From assembly GCA_903901975.1 (NCBI GenBank), contig CAIUTB010000129.1, positions 49,605 through 113,604 of the forward strand: a DNA stretch of 64,000 nt, in the 5' to 3' direction. The DNA comes from an uncultured Bacteroidales bacterium (GTDB lineage: Bacteria > Bacteroidota > Bacteroidia > Bacteroidales > Paludibacteraceae). This document shows, in pieces, positions 55,501 through 63,835 of this stretch (its first letter is position 1; each line of letters starts with the position of its first letter). Below the pieces are notes generated by a model that was given only the letters and a program-made list of their open reading frames with translations, had not been told where the DNA came from and did no database searches. A program made the translations under genes and the position numbers.

Positions 55501-55730
55501 GGGCGACATTTATCAAAAATGCTGATAATATTAAAGTTGATTTTAAAGAAAATATAAATTCTAATGTTAGCCTTCAAATTTGTAGTTTAAATGGCATATT
55601 ACTTTATAAACAAAACAATACCAGTAAAACAGAACCTGTTATTATATCAACAAAAAATCTTCAACATGGATTTTTTCTTTGTACAGTAAACGATTCGCAA
55701 CGCACCAGGACATTTAAATTCGTAAATTGA
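52563..55730 (+). CDS. PL8 chondroitin-sulfate-ABC-lyase-like enzyme with T9SS tail
   Basis: A 1,055-residue protein starting at GTG, with a signal peptide ending SFALNAQ. An N-terminal jelly-roll (about 20-165; SFEASAISWVSSG, KTYFDDVNF) precedes an alpha/alpha toroid and super-sandwich domains, the layout of chondroitin ABC lyases. The catalytic candidates His420 and Tyr427 (GTGFHHNTHYNNYM) have the seven-residue spacing of His501/Tyr508 in Proteus chondroitinase ABC I. The C-terminus (VDFKENINSNVSLQICSLNGILLYKQ ... HGFFLCTVND) is a T9SS sorting domain. It should act at the surface as a broad endo- or exolyase next to SusCD. The 5' end lies 15 nt behind the DUF5017-like gene. Confidence 0.9.
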   Translation: MKYFFFILSFFVVSFALNAQSFSFEASAISWVSSGTATVGLSTEHYKEGVQSLCWTTTGTSVMTVSFTTFTAGTTNSAYMQIYSPVINNDTLTVEFMNGGLVKRKAIFLCNFKGWHEFNRAYTEYVSASSTSITSVRITIKPTSSAIHKTYFDDVNFNQTTDASRIMGSHWLLDKTFMTADTSSLSLFANPIDIPVVTPTSQELSALTSLRTSLKRTPTAGTSTTLADAKAYVASLNIVRNSDGSVRGNVIDASAAALTDAFMTTLVNRIEILAADALLNSASMTLFQNLIDHMLDQGISEGCNYRTFSNSYNPVRDVPGGLLDALPAYTADEKAEVLKLVRWLSFYGTMYYPQSTYLTNQVSDIIYLCLPAMMGVALNQSDDATSVRELKAFKRYLDRNTEYVPGGGDILKPDGTGFHHNTHYNNYMYAYKTWVQYMNYVKATPFKIAADSYQRFKKAVISDYIMGTLDVGDNHFFANSLCGRKPFDIAVQFTKAYFDYLVAIGTDCMGTQDNEVASAYNYFFQTTKYTAPFQKYEGFYQFNYSPTGIYRKANWVATMHAPTANFFGAEIYDNTNRFGRYQSHGSLEIMYSGTLASSGYPLSSATSGGWDWNVIPGTTTVQYDSWQEMMPYKSVTGRFDQRTKTKNFTGALSFVDCGMFATDFDQIDTWSASAYTATNLVFKKSMFAFENMIISIGSNITSTGTYSAGMPTTTNLFQNLISSASGIFIYNGTTLTTPYTSTTTTTADNWLITPQGTGYFIPKGNDPIEIRYDNQSSPNYSGSDYAAPVNSIPAAKAYLNHGVKPTSKSYSFVVIPATNTTQMQTLASQLANAGGSVYQILSQSSSVHALLYKPLNITAYSFFSAASNLTYGIVKSTTFPHLLMDKYDAILNRHYFAISDPNLHPLTDAMYGWIATSNQTTLTLTGDWKEISPVSGVSFATPAGGQTLVTVSMYNGEPIYFGAKTLTDVATVNEIVDSKWATFIKNADNIKVDFKENINSNVSLQICSLNGILLYKQNNTSKTEPVIISTKNLQHGFFLCTVNDSQRTRTFKFVN

Positions 55731-55753
55731 AAACCAATAAAAGAAATAGAAGG

Positions 55754-56953
55754 ATGAAGAAGATTTTATTAAGTATAACACTTAGCATTTGGTTGACAAG
55801 TAGCTGTAGTACTGCAGCAAAAAACACGAATGATAAAATTATATCGAATGATGTAGCTTTGGCAACCCATCAAATTGGTCGGCAAGTAGAAATTATTGAA
55901 AAATCGGCTATATTTTTGAATCCGAGAACTGTAAAAGATAATAAGATAGAGTATATAGCAATAGACGACTGGACCAGTGGATTTTTCCCGGGAACTATGT
56001 GGCTAATGTACGACTTGACAAAAGATATTAAATGGAAAAAACTGGCTGTTAAATATACTGAGAATCTGGATTCTATAAAATACCTTACTAGCCATCACGA
56101 CGTTGGGTTTATCATTAATTGTTCTTACGGAAATGCCTATAAACAAACTCATAAAGAGGCTTATAAATCTGTAATTATAGAAGCAGCAAAGTCATTATCT
56201 ACCCGTTTCAGACCGTCTGCAGGAGTAATTCAATCATGGGACGAAGATCGTGGCTGGCAGGGTACCAAAGGTTGGATGTGTCCTGTGATTATCGATAATA
56301 TGATGAATCTGGAACTATTATTTAAAGCATCTGACTTATCTGGCGATTCCAGTTTCCGAAAAATGGCCATCAGTCATGCCAATGTTACCATGCAAAATCA
56401 TTTCAGAAGTGATTTTAGTTGCTATCATGTAGTTGATTATGATAAAGTTAAAGGTGGCGTTCGCAGCAAATGTACAGCTCAGGGGTATTCCAACGAATCA
56501 GCCTGGGCGCGTGGTCAAGCCTGGGCGCTATATGGTTATTCGGTTTGTTATCGGGAAACAAAAAATAAGAAATATCTTGATTTTGCAGATAAAATTTTTA
56601 ATTTTATTTTTAGCAATAAAAACATGCCGGCAGACCTGATACCCTATTGGGATTTTAACGCACCCAATATCCCAAATGAACCCCGTGATGCTTCTGCAGC
56701 AGCAATTATGGCTTCTGCTTTATACGAATTGAGTTCGTTTGAAAGACCTGGGTATAAAAAAATAGCTGATAAAATCATGAATAGTCTTTCCAGTCCTGCA
56801 TACCTGGCCATTGTGGGGACTAATAGTAATTTTCTATTGATGCATTCGGTTGGAAGTATACCCCATGGCAACGAGATTGATGTACCCCTGAATTATGCCG
56901 ATTATTATTTTCTGGAAGCTTTGACAAGAAAAATAAATCTGGAAAAGCTCTAA
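55754..56953 (+). CDS. GH88 unsaturated glucuronyl hydrolase
   Basis: Start at 55,754 chosen over the track's TTG at 55,727 because it opens a lipoprotein-type signal (MKKILLSITLSIWLTSSCSTAAK) and avoids overlap, giving 399 residues. The (alpha/alpha)6 barrel shows DDWTSGFFPGTMWLMYD, SHHDVGFIINCSYGNAY (Asp), SWDEDRGWQ, IIDNMMNLELL (catalytic Asp) and SAWARGQAWALYGY, all GH88 hallmarks. The enzyme removes unsaturated glucuronate from disaccharides made by PL8 lyases. It is the last gene of the SusC operon, followed by a strong terminator. Confidence 0.95.
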   Translation: MKKILLSITLSIWLTSSCSTAAKNTNDKIISNDVALATHQIGRQVEIIEKSAIFLNPRTVKDNKIEYIAIDDWTSGFFPGTMWLMYDLTKDIKWKKLAVKYTENLDSIKYLTSHHDVGFIINCSYGNAYKQTHKEAYKSVIIEAAKSLSTRFRPSAGVIQSWDEDRGWQGTKGWMCPVIIDNMMNLELLFKASDLSGDSSFRKMAISHANVTMQNHFRSDFSCYHVVDYDKVKGGVRSKCTAQGYSNESAWARGQAWALYGYSVCYRETKNKKYLDFADKIFNFIFSNKNMPADLIPYWDFNAPNIPNEPRDASAAAIMASALYELSSFERPGYKKIADKIMNSLSSPAYLAIVGTNSNFLLMHSVGSIPHGNEIDVPLNYADYYFLEALTRKINLEKL

Positions 56954-56976
56954 AATTTAGTCCATAAAAATATTTT

Positions 56977-57020
56977 AACCCTTAGGAGTCTGATTCACTT
57001 GACTCTCTGAGGGTTTTTTA
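56977..57020 (+). terminator. Intrinsic terminator ending the SusC-GH88 operon
   Basis: AACCCTTAGGAGTC pairs with GACTCTCTGAGGGTT (one internal mismatch) around a 10-nt loop, followed by T6. Confidence 0.9.
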
Positions 57021-57047
57021 TATTAAATTTCACGTTATACCATTATT

Positions 57048-57060
57048 GTCCAAAAATAGG
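57048..57060 (+). promoter_or_regulatory. Variant of the PUL motif first half
   Basis: GTCCAAAAATAGG differs from copy C by one base, but it lies 63 nt from the -7 box (45 from the end of the motif in B and C). An inverted relative (CCTATT) occurs at 57,100-57,105. Weak candidate. Confidence 0.3.
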
Positions 57061-57122
57061 TATAACATCGTACATACTTTTAATTACAGCTTTTTTTGTC
57101 CTATTGCTATTCAAAAATGGTC

Positions 57123-57130
57123 TATATTTG
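57123..57130 (+). promoter_or_regulatory. Candidate -7 box of the hexosamine operon
   Basis: TATATTTG is a perfect TAnnTTTG match, with a TTTG at 57,095 as a possible -33 element. Confidence 0.6.
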
Positions 57131-57169
57131 CACTATAAATGAATATTAAATCATCCAAATGCCAGATTT

Positions 57170-58249
57170 ATGTTAAACATCATTCAACAATTTACGATAA
57201 AAAATGAAGTGGGTGAAATTCGCCCGTTAAAAATTGGTCACATCAACGATTCATTTATAGTTGAAAGTAAAAATCCCGGTGGAGAATCCTATTTTCTGCA
57301 AAAAATAAACCATCACATTTTCAAAAATGTGGAAGGTCTGCAGCAAAATATACAAATTGTAACCGACCACTTGCGTGCAAAACTTATCGAAACGGGTGCA
57401 AGTGATATAGACAAAAGAGTACTTCAACTGATTCCTACAAAAGATGGGAAACTGTTTTATCAGGGTGCCGAGGGTGCATTTTGGCGGGTATATGTAAATA
57501 TTGAGGGGACTCACAGCTACGATGCAATCACCCCCGAACTAGCCTATAAAGCAGGAGAAGCTTTTGGAAATTTTCAGTATATGCTGGCCGATATTCCTCA
57601 CGATGAGCTCATTGAAACCATTCCCAACTTTCACAACATAGAATTCCGTCTGGAGCAATTCAGAGATGCTGTAAAAGCTAATGCTGCAGGACGTTTGGAA
57701 ATGACTCAGTGGTTGGTGGATGAAATTGAAAGCCGTGCAGAAGAAATGTGTATGCCTGAACGTCTTTTTCGGGAGGGAAAACTTCCCAAACGCATCAATC
57801 ATTGCGATACAAAGGTAAACAATATGCTTTTTGACGTAAATAATGAGCCTATTTGTATTGTCGATCTGGATACGGTGATGCCTGGTTTTGTGCTTTCCGA
57901 TTTTGGCGATTTTATGCGCACAGCAGCCAATACCGGTGCAGAAGATGATGTAAATCTGGACAATATCGGAGTGAACCTTGATATTTTTGAAGCCTATACA
58001 CGTGGTTATCTGAAAAAAGCTACTTTCCTTACTCCGGTGGAACTTGGTAATCTGGCTTTTGGAGCTAAGTTATTAAGCTATATGCAAACAGTTCGTTTTT
58101 TTGGAGATTATATAAATGGCGATACATATTACAAAATTGAACATCAACATCATAACTGGCAGCGGTCGCTTGCACAATTCAAACTGTTGCAAAGTCAGGA
58201 AGAGCATTTCGAAACCATGCAGCAAATAGTCTTCGACTGCAAAAAATAA
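57170..58249 (+). CDS. APH-fold sugar kinase, N-acetylhexosamine 1-kinase-like
   Basis: A 359-residue cytoplasmic kinase of the aminoglycoside phosphotransferase/choline kinase fold. Visible are the nucleotide loop region ([12 protein letters not shown]), the Brenner-type catalytic motif [14 protein letters not shown] (HxDxxxxN) and the Mg-binding [21 protein letters not shown]. This form is typical of NahK-like proteins that phosphorylate GlcNAc or GalNAc at C1. It heads an operon with nagB (20 nt) and a NagB/PIG-L fusion, so it probably phosphorylates the hexosamine freed from the PUL glycan. The exact sugar and position are inferred. Confidence 0.8.
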   Translation: MLNIIQQFTIKNEVGEIRPLKIGHINDSFIVESKNPGGESYFLQKINHHIFKNVEGLQQNIQIVTDHLRAKLIETGASDIDKRVLQLIPTKDGKLFYQGAEGAFWRVYVNIEGTHSYDAITPELAYKAGEAFGNFQYMLADIPHDELIETIPNFHNIEFRLEQFRDAVKANAAGRLEMTQWLVDEIESRAEEMCMPERLFREGKLPKRINHCDTKVNNMLFDVNNEPICIVDLDTVMPGFVLSDFGDFMRTAANTGAEDDVNLDNIGVNLDIFEAYTRGYLKKATFLTPVELGNLAFGAKLLSYMQTVRFFGDYINGDTYYKIEHQHHNWQRSLAQFKLLQSQEEHFETMQQIVFDCKK

Positions 58250-58268
58250 TTTCACAAAACCAAAAACG

Positions 58269-59054
58269 ATGCGCTTAATAATTCAACCTGATTGTACTGG
58301 TATTTCGGAGTGGGTGGCAAACTATGTGATGACTGAAATCCAAAATTTTGCACCTACAGCGGACCGTCCGTTTGTGTTGGGTCTTCCTACTGGCTCCACA
58401 CCATTGGGAACCTATCAGAAACTGATAGAGTTTTACAAAAAAGGCAAAGTATCTTTTAAACATGTGGTTACATTCAATATGGATGAATATGTTGGAATTC
58501 CGAAAGAACATCCGCAAAGCTATCACAGTTTTATGTGGAATAACTTTTATAGCCACATCGATATTTTAGCTGTAAATGTAAATATCCTCAATGGGAATGC
58601 TACTGATCTGGAAGCAGAGTGCGAAGCCTATGAAGAAAAGATTAAATCTGTTGGTGGTATTCAGCTATTTTTGGGGGGTATAGGAGCTGATGGTCATATC
58701 GCTTTCAATGAACCCGGTTCATCTTTACATTCGCGTACTCGAGTCAAAACACTAACACAGGATACCATTATTGCCAATTCGCGCTTCTTTGAAAATGATA
58801 CCAATCTTGTGCCGAAACATGCTCTGACAGTTGGTGTAGGAACGGTAATGGATGCCAGAGAAGTGCTGATTATGGTCAATGGTCACAACAAATCACGTGC
58901 TTTGTATCAGGCTGTAGAAGGTTCGGTAAACCACATGTGGACTATTTCAGCTTTGCAACTTCACCCGAAAGGTATTATTGTTTGCGACGAATCTGCCACC
59001 GAGGAATTAAAAGTAGGAACCTATCGCTATTTTAAGGAAATAGAGGGAAACTAA
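58269..59054 (+). CDS. nagB: Glucosamine-6-phosphate deaminase
   Basis: A 261-residue enzyme that converts glucosamine 6-phosphate to fructose 6-phosphate and ammonia. All catalytic residues of E. coli NagB are present at matching positions: Asp72 in FNMDEYVGI, and Asp/His/Glu in [13 protein letters not shown]. The substrate phosphate loop [15 protein letters not shown] is intact. Length is normal for the family. It would feed amino sugars from the glycan into glycolysis. Confidence 0.96.
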   Translation: MRLIIQPDCTGISEWVANYVMTEIQNFAPTADRPFVLGLPTGSTPLGTYQKLIEFYKKGKVSFKHVVTFNMDEYVGIPKEHPQSYHSFMWNNFYSHIDILAVNVNILNGNATDLEAECEAYEEKIKSVGGIQLFLGGIGADGHIAFNEPGSSLHSRTRVKTLTQDTIIANSRFFENDTNLVPKHALTVGVGTVMDAREVLIMVNGHNKSRALYQAVEGSVNHMWTISALQLHPKGIIVCDESATEELKVGTYRYFKEIEGN

Positions 59055-59123
59055 AAAAAATATTTTTCTATTTTCTATTTTCAATTCTCAATTAACGAGA
59101 TAACCAATCTACCAACCACCACC

Positions 59124-61112
59124 ATGCAATACGACTTAAGTTCAAAAATCACGCTGGAACGAACTCCTGAAAGGTATTTCCGTCCCGGTGACATGATAGA
59201 AAGTCTGCGTCAGACACGTTATGAAAAACTACGAACCAGCATCTATGCAGATACCATAGAAGGAGCACGTTCCATAGCCCAAAAAGTTGCCACACTTATC
59301 CGAGAAAAGGAAAAACAGGGAGAACGCTGTATTTTAGGGCTTTCGGGAGGTTTTTCTCCACTCGGTATTTACGAAGAACTGGTGAGAATGCACGAAGAAG
59401 AGGGTTTGAGTTTTGCCGATGTCATTGTGTTCAATGTTTCCGAGTTTTTTCCGGTAAATTCAGTTGAATGTCACTCCAATGCAAAATTAATCAGAACGAA
59501 TCTACTCGACAAAGTCGATTTTATTCCGGAAAACTTTTACACTCCCGATTCAACTGTAAATCGTTCGAATGTTTATGACTTTTGCCGTCATTACGAAGAA
59601 CTGATTGAACAATACGAAGGATTAGATTTGGTTTTGGTTAGTGTGGGTTTAGTAGGGAATATAGCATACAATGAACCCGGCTCACAAATAAGTACACTCA
59701 CACGTTTGATGTTACTGGATGTAGAATCGCAACGTGATTTGAAGCGTTTTTACAGCTCGGTTTCCGAAATTCCCTCGAGTGCAATAACTATGGGGCTTTC
59801 AACCTTACTGAATGCCAAACAGCTAATTCTGCTCGCATGGGGAGAAAATAAGTCAGCCATTTTGAAAGAAGTGATTGAGGGAAAAACGGATGACAACGTA
59901 CCGGCATCGTTCCTACAGTTGCACAAAAATGCCATGGCTGCCATTGATTTGAGTGCTGCGCAACAATTAACCCGCATCAGTCACCCCTGGCTGGTAGGTC
60001 CGTGCGAATGGACTGATATGCTTATCCGTCGCGCCATTGTATGGCTTTGCAACGAAACTGATAAGCCAATTTTAAAACTGACTAACAAAGACTATAATCA
60101 TCATGGACTGGACGAATTACTTTCACTTTTCGGTTCGGCATATAATGTAAATATAAAGATATTCAACGATTTACAACATACCATCACCGGTTGGCCGGGT
60201 GGAAAACCAAATGCCGATGACTCAGACCGACCTGAACGTGCAAAACCATATCCTAAACGTATTGTGATATTTAGTCCTCATCCAGATGATGACGTAATTT
60301 CGATGGGAGGAACATTTCAGCGACTAGTAGATCAGAATCACGAAGTGCATATTGCCTATCAAACTTCTGGTAATATAGCCGTTGGCGATGAAGAAGTAAT
60401 CCGTTACATCTCACTGATGCTAAATGTTATTGACCGCTTTGAAGCAACAAATGCTGTAATTCAACCAAAATATGCTCAGATACTTCATTTTCTTACTAAG
60501 GAAAAGCAGGCAGGTGAACCCGATACAGCAGATGTTCTCTATATTAAGGCGCAAATTCGGAGAGAAGAAGCTCGTTCAGCTTGCCGGTTTGTGCGAGTAA
60601 GACCCGAAAATATCCATTTTCTGGATCTTCCGTTTTATGAAACTGGTAAAGTACAAAAAGGCAAACTAAAAGACATTGATATACTTAAAGTGATTGAGTT
60701 GCTTGATGAAGTCCAGCCTCATCAGATTTTCGTGGCCGGCGACCTGGCTGATCCTCATGGAACCCATAAAGTTTGTTTAAATGCTGCATTGGGAGCTATT
60801 CACGAGCTGAAAGCTAAAGAATGGATGAAAGAATGCCGAATTTGGATGTATCGTGGTGCTTGGGCTGAATGGGAAATTGACCATATTGAAATGGCTGTGC
60901 CAATTAGCCCGGAGCAACTACGCAGGAAACGGAATGCTATTCTGAAACATCAGTCACAAATGGAAAGTGCACCATTCCTGGGAAATGATGAACGTTTGTT
61001 CTGGCAACGTGCCGAAGAACGAAATCAGGCAACAGCAAATTTATACAACAAATTAGGACTTGCTTCTTATGAGGCTATTGAGGCTTTTGTGGAATACCGA
61101 ATTATAGAATGA
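59124..61112 (+). CDS. Fusion of degenerate NagB-like domain and PIG-L/LmbE deacetylase
   Basis: A 662-residue two-domain protein. The N-terminal half (about 30-290) has the NagB fold but has lost catalytic residues: FNVSEF in place of FNMDEY (Ser106 for Asp) and GLVGNIAYNEPGS in place of [13 protein letters not shown] (Val177 and Asn179 for Asp and His); only the Glu remains. The C-terminal half (about 370-600) is an intact PIG-L domain: FSPHPDDDVISMGGT (metal-binding H386-P-D-D) and DLADPHGTHKV (second metal His). PIG-L enzymes deacetylate N-acetylhexosamine groups. Bacteroidales homologues are commonly annotated as glucosamine-6-phosphate deaminase; by its residues this protein is more likely a deacetylase with a sugar-phosphate-binding module. 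69 nt after nagB. Confidence 0.85.
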   Translation: MQYDLSSKITLERTPERYFRPGDMIESLRQTRYEKLRTSIYADTIEGARSIAQKVATLIREKEKQGERCILGLSGGFSPLGIYEELVRMHEEEGLSFADVIVFNVSEFFPVNSVECHSNAKLIRTNLLDKVDFIPENFYTPDSTVNRSNVYDFCRHYEELIEQYEGLDLVLVSVGLVGNIAYNEPGSQISTLTRLMLLDVESQRDLKRFYSSVSEIPSSAITMGLSTLLNAKQLILLAWGENKSAILKEVIEGKTDDNVPASFLQLHKNAMAAIDLSAAQQLTRISHPWLVGPCEWTDMLIRRAIVWLCNETDKPILKLTNKDYNHHGLDELLSLFGSAYNVNIKIFNDLQHTITGWPGGKPNADDSDRPERAKPYPKRIVIFSPHPDDDVISMGGTFQRLVDQNHEVHIAYQTSGNIAVGDEEVIRYISLMLNVIDRFEATNAVIQPKYAQILHFLTKEKQAGEPDTADVLYIKAQIRREEARSACRFVRVRPENIHFLDLPFYETGKVQKGKLKDIDILKVIELLDEVQPHQIFVAGDLADPHGTHKVCLNAALGAIHELKAKEWMKECRIWMYRGAWAEWEIDHIEMAVPISPEQLRRKRNAILKHQSQMESAPFLGNDERLFWQRAEERNQATANLYNKLGLASYEAIEAFVEYRIIE

Positions 61113-61154
61113 AACTTAACTATCACTCTCTGATAAATTAGTTTTTCTAAACAG

Positions 61155-61195
61155 GAAAGGATGTTTGATTTAAAAGTCATTCATCCTTTCTTTAA
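61155..61195 (+). terminator. Possible terminator of the hexosamine operon
   Basis: GAAAGGATG pairs perfectly with CATCCTTTC around an 18-nt loop, followed by a short T-rich stretch. Confidence 0.5.
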
Positions 61196-61280
61196 TATTA
61201 AAGTTTAGCAGGAACTCAATTTGTACCGAATATTGGTTCTTGTAGATACATATATAAGACGATTTACATAATATAGTAAG

Positions 61281-61321
61281 CAAAAAACACCTACACACAA
61301 AATGTATGTAAGTGTTTGATT
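61281..61321 (-). terminator. Terminator of tRNA-Lys
   Basis: On the minus strand AACACTTACATACA pairs with TGTGTGTAGGTGTT (two wobbles), followed by T6. The outer 15 and 17 nt are identical to the tRNA-Asn terminator. Confidence 0.85.
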
Positions 61322-61330
61322 TTCAGAGAG

Positions 61331-61403
61331 TGACTCAGGAGGGGTTCGAACCCTCGACCCACAGATTAAGAGTCTGTTGCTCTACCAGCTGAGCTACTAA
61401 GTC
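61331..61403 (-). tRNA. tRNA-Lys (anticodon CTT)
   Basis: A complete cloverleaf on the minus strand: acceptor GACTTAG/CTGAGTC (one G-T pair), D-arm GCTC/GAGC, anticodon stem ACAGA/TCTGT with loop CTCTTAA (anticodon CTT), and T-arm around TTCGAAC. The 3' CCA is not encoded. Confidence 0.96.
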
Positions 61404-61524
61404 TGCTAAAAAAAATATGTATTGGTGGTGGTTTTCAGTGCTTTATATCCTTTATTCCTCTTTACTCTACTAATTGCAAAAGTTAAAAAAACCTTTAAAA
61501 ATAACCAAAAACGATATAAAATAG

Positions 61525-61532
61525 TACTTTTG
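61525..61532 (+). promoter_or_regulatory. Candidate -7 box of the integrase gene
   Basis: TACTTTTG matches TAnnTTTG. Transcription would begin near 61,539, which argues for the internal start at 61,607 rather than the ATG at 61,541. Confidence 0.45.
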
Positions 61533-61606
61533 TTCGACAGATGTTTGACGGCTTGAAAATTATTAACTACCCGTCAAACATTTTCGGAACTTATAAAAAG
61601 TACATT

Positions 61607-62779
61607 ATGGAAGCTGAACTAAGTTACAACTACAAAAACAAAACGCTCGATCCGGGCGAAAATTGCGAAGTAAAAATACAGTGTTATTTCAACCGGAAAT
61701 ACCGATACATTGACACCGGGATTTACATTGAACCGGAATACTGGGACAACTCCACAAATACGGTATCTAAAAAACACCCTCAGAGCCGCGTTATTGACCT
61801 CAGTTTAAGCAATAAGCTGAATGACCTACGGAACTACATTTACGACTACGAACGAACCGGAACGGCTGTTTTTGATTTTTCTGCGCTCGATCTCTACCAG
61901 CGAGGCTACAAAGATAGTATATATTTTTCAAAGTTCATACTTTCGGAGCTGGAAAATAACCGCACGACAATTGATGTTCTTACCTACAAAAAATACAAGT
62001 CTAACGCCGGAATACTTGCCCGCCTGATGCCCGATAAGCCGGTTTGTCTTATTACTACGGCCGATGTGGAAATACTGGATAAAAACCTACGTGCAAGCTA
62101 TGCCGAAAGCACAGTTTCGCGCTTCAATGTATTTGTACAGGAATATATCAAAAAAGCGATTAAAAAGAACCTGATCCGCGAAAATCCGTACATCCGGGCG
62201 GAACTGAACACCAATAGGGGCGAGGGCAAAAAAACGTTTCTGACCATGACCGAATTAGACAGAATTGAAAAACTGAAGCATCTGACCGATTATCAACTAA
62301 TTGTGCGCGACCGGTTTTTGTATTCATGCTATACCGGGCTGCGAATATCCGACAATTTGGCACTGACTAAAGATAAAATTACCCGAACCACCGCCGGGCT
62401 TACCGTGGATTTACACACTATTAAGGGTTACGGTGCTGACCTGATACATCCGCTTGCGCTGCTTTTCGATGGCTGTGCTGAACGAATAGCCTTAAAGTAT
62501 ATTGATAGTCAGGGTGAGTATCTTTTTCCGCGCCAAAAGGCGGATATAATAAACCAGGTGCTGCCGGTGCTTATGGATATGGCCGAAATTAAAAAGGCGG
62601 TAACATTTCACACCGCCCGGCACACTTGCGCCTCCAATATGGCCGAAATTACACAAAATCCGTTTCTGCTGATGAATATAATGGGATGGAAAGATATACG
62701 AATAGCAATGAACTACGTGCATAGTAGCCCCGAAGCTACCCGCCGACAACTGGAGGTATATGCCGGAAAATGGAACTAA
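61607..62779 (+). CDS. Tyrosine recombinase/integrase
   Basis: The start at 61,607 (MEAELSYNYKNK) is preferred to the track's 61,541 because a promoter box ends only 9 nt before that ATG and because the family usually begins with this strand. It has 390 residues: an Arm-type N-terminal domain (IQCYFNRKYRYIDTGIYIEPEYWD), a SAM-like core-binding domain, and a catalytic domain with Arg246 (CYTGLRISDN), HTAR (His335, Arg338), His339 and Tyr370 (MNYVHSSPEATRRQLE). These are all the residues needed for recombination. Bacteroidetes integrases of this form move conjugative elements and islands. It lies directly beside tRNA-Lys, a common integration site. The GC content looks higher than in the neighbouring genes. 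Confidence 0.92.
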   Translation: MEAELSYNYKNKTLDPGENCEVKIQCYFNRKYRYIDTGIYIEPEYWDNSTNTVSKKHPQSRVIDLSLSNKLNDLRNYIYDYERTGTAVFDFSALDLYQRGYKDSIYFSKFILSELENNRTTIDVLTYKKYKSNAGILARLMPDKPVCLITTADVEILDKNLRASYAESTVSRFNVFVQEYIKKAIKKNLIRENPYIRAELNTNRGEGKKTFLTMTELDRIEKLKHLTDYQLIVRDRFLYSCYTGLRISDNLALTKDKITRTTAGLTVDLHTIKGYGADLIHPLALLFDGCAERIALKYIDSQGEYLFPRQKADIINQVLPVLMDMAEIKKAVTFHTARHTCASNMAEITQNPFLLMNIMGWKDIRIAMNYVHSSPEATRRQLEVYAGKWN

Positions 62780-62826
62780 AAAACAGTTATTTATAAAGTA
62801 TTATAAATAACAAAAGTGTAAGCATG

Positions 62827-62857
62827 AAAAAACCCGCTATTTTGTAGCGGGTTTTTT
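62827..62857. terminator. Bidirectional terminator between the integrase and the convergent small gene
   Basis: AAAAAACCCGCTA pairs perfectly with TAGCGGGTTTTTT around a 5-nt loop, with a T run on either strand. It serves the integrase and the convergent gene on the minus strand. Confidence 0.9.
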
Positions 62858-62858
62858 G

Positions 62859-63321
62859 TTATTTTTTTGATAATTGGTATAATTGTAACTGAGTGAAGTA
62901 TTTAAATAATGCTTCGCTATATGTCTTATAAAAACCCTGATCGTTTTCAGGGAATTGGCTATTGTATAAATAAATCATTTTTTTACTGCTGTTTTGATTT
63001 ATAATAGGCAAACATAAATATCTATTAGCTGTATTTAATTGCCCTATTCGGTTTAAAGCAATTTTTTTGTAATGTATTATGGTAGCAGCTATTTCATTGT
63101 TTTCAGTTCTTAATAACAAAATAAACTCGAAACTATAATTGTGATTCAAATATTCGGCAGATGATTTCAAAAATGTCAAATCTTTATACCCTGACTTCAT
63201 ATCAAGACTATTGTTTTTCTCAATAACGTAGCCATTCGCACAATAATTAAACTCCTCTAAAGTTGTTTGACTAAAACAAGAAATAGAAAAGACAACAAAT
63301 AAAATGTGTTATTTTTTTCAT
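62859..63321 (-). pseudogene. Small secreted protein with frameshifted signal peptide
   Basis: The track shows only the 113-residue body from an internal Met (63,200). The frame stays open upstream: SISCFSQTTLEEFNYCANGYVIEKN leads into MKSGYKDLTFLKSSAEY. The only start codon, ATG at 63,321, lies in another frame (MKKITHF then a stop). Removing one T from the TTTT run near 63,303 would give MKKITHLFVVFSISCFSQTT, a good signal peptide. So the gene has a single-base insertion or a sequencing error. The protein family is unknown. It has no close link with the integrase apart from position. Confidence 0.55.
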
Positions 63322-63325
63322 ATTC

Positions 63326-63829
63326 CTAATTTTTAGTTAGTGTTATTTTTGCGCTCCCGGATATTGTGCCGGATAAGTTGCCGTTGCTCCACGATCCTGT
63401 ATAAGTTTGATTAATTATTATATTGGATGTTGAATAAGAAATGGTTCTATCCATGCCTAAATTAATTGTATATCCATTTAATTTTCTTGTTTGTTGATAT
63501 AGAGTACTATAACTACAAACCCAATCTTTACCGCTAACTGTGACTAAATCTCCCGCAATATAAATAGCCCCATCTGATACTAAGCTTTTTGTTATTTTTA
63601 TTGTAGATGTTGTATTTGATGCATATATAATTAAACTATCATTAGTCATATTTACAGGCCATGAAGTTTGGCGGGTATTTGCATCTTTCATTAAATATAA
63701 GATACCATCACTTGTACAGCTATATGTACCGACCATTGAATTAGCAGATTGTAAATCGGTATTAACCGGAGTACATGAAACGAGTGCAAAAACAAACACT
63801 ATCAAATAAATAATCTTTTTCATAAGCAT
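63326..63829 (-). CDS. Small lipoprotein of unknown function
   Basis: A 167-residue protein with a lipoprotein signal (KKIIYLIVFVFALVSCTPV). The true start may be the second Met (63,823). The remainder is beta-rich with short strands (MVGTYSCTSDGILYLM, SLIIYASNTTSTIKITKSLV, LNGYTINLGMDRTISYSTSN, NGNLSGTISGSAKITLTKN), resembling lipocalin-like or small barrel lipoproteins of Bacteroidetes. No named family recognised. It lies only 4 nt upstream of the frameshifted gene and is probably co-transcribed with it. Confidence 0.75.
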   Translation of the reverse strand: MLMKKIIYLIVFVFALVSCTPVNTDLQSANSMVGTYSCTSDGILYLMKDANTRQTSWPVNMTNDSLIIYASNTTSTIKITKSLVSDGAIYIAGDLVTVSGKDWVCSYSTLYQQTRKLNGYTINLGMDRTISYSTSNIIINQTYTGSWSNGNLSGTISGSAKITLTKN

Positions 63830-63835
63830 ACAATT

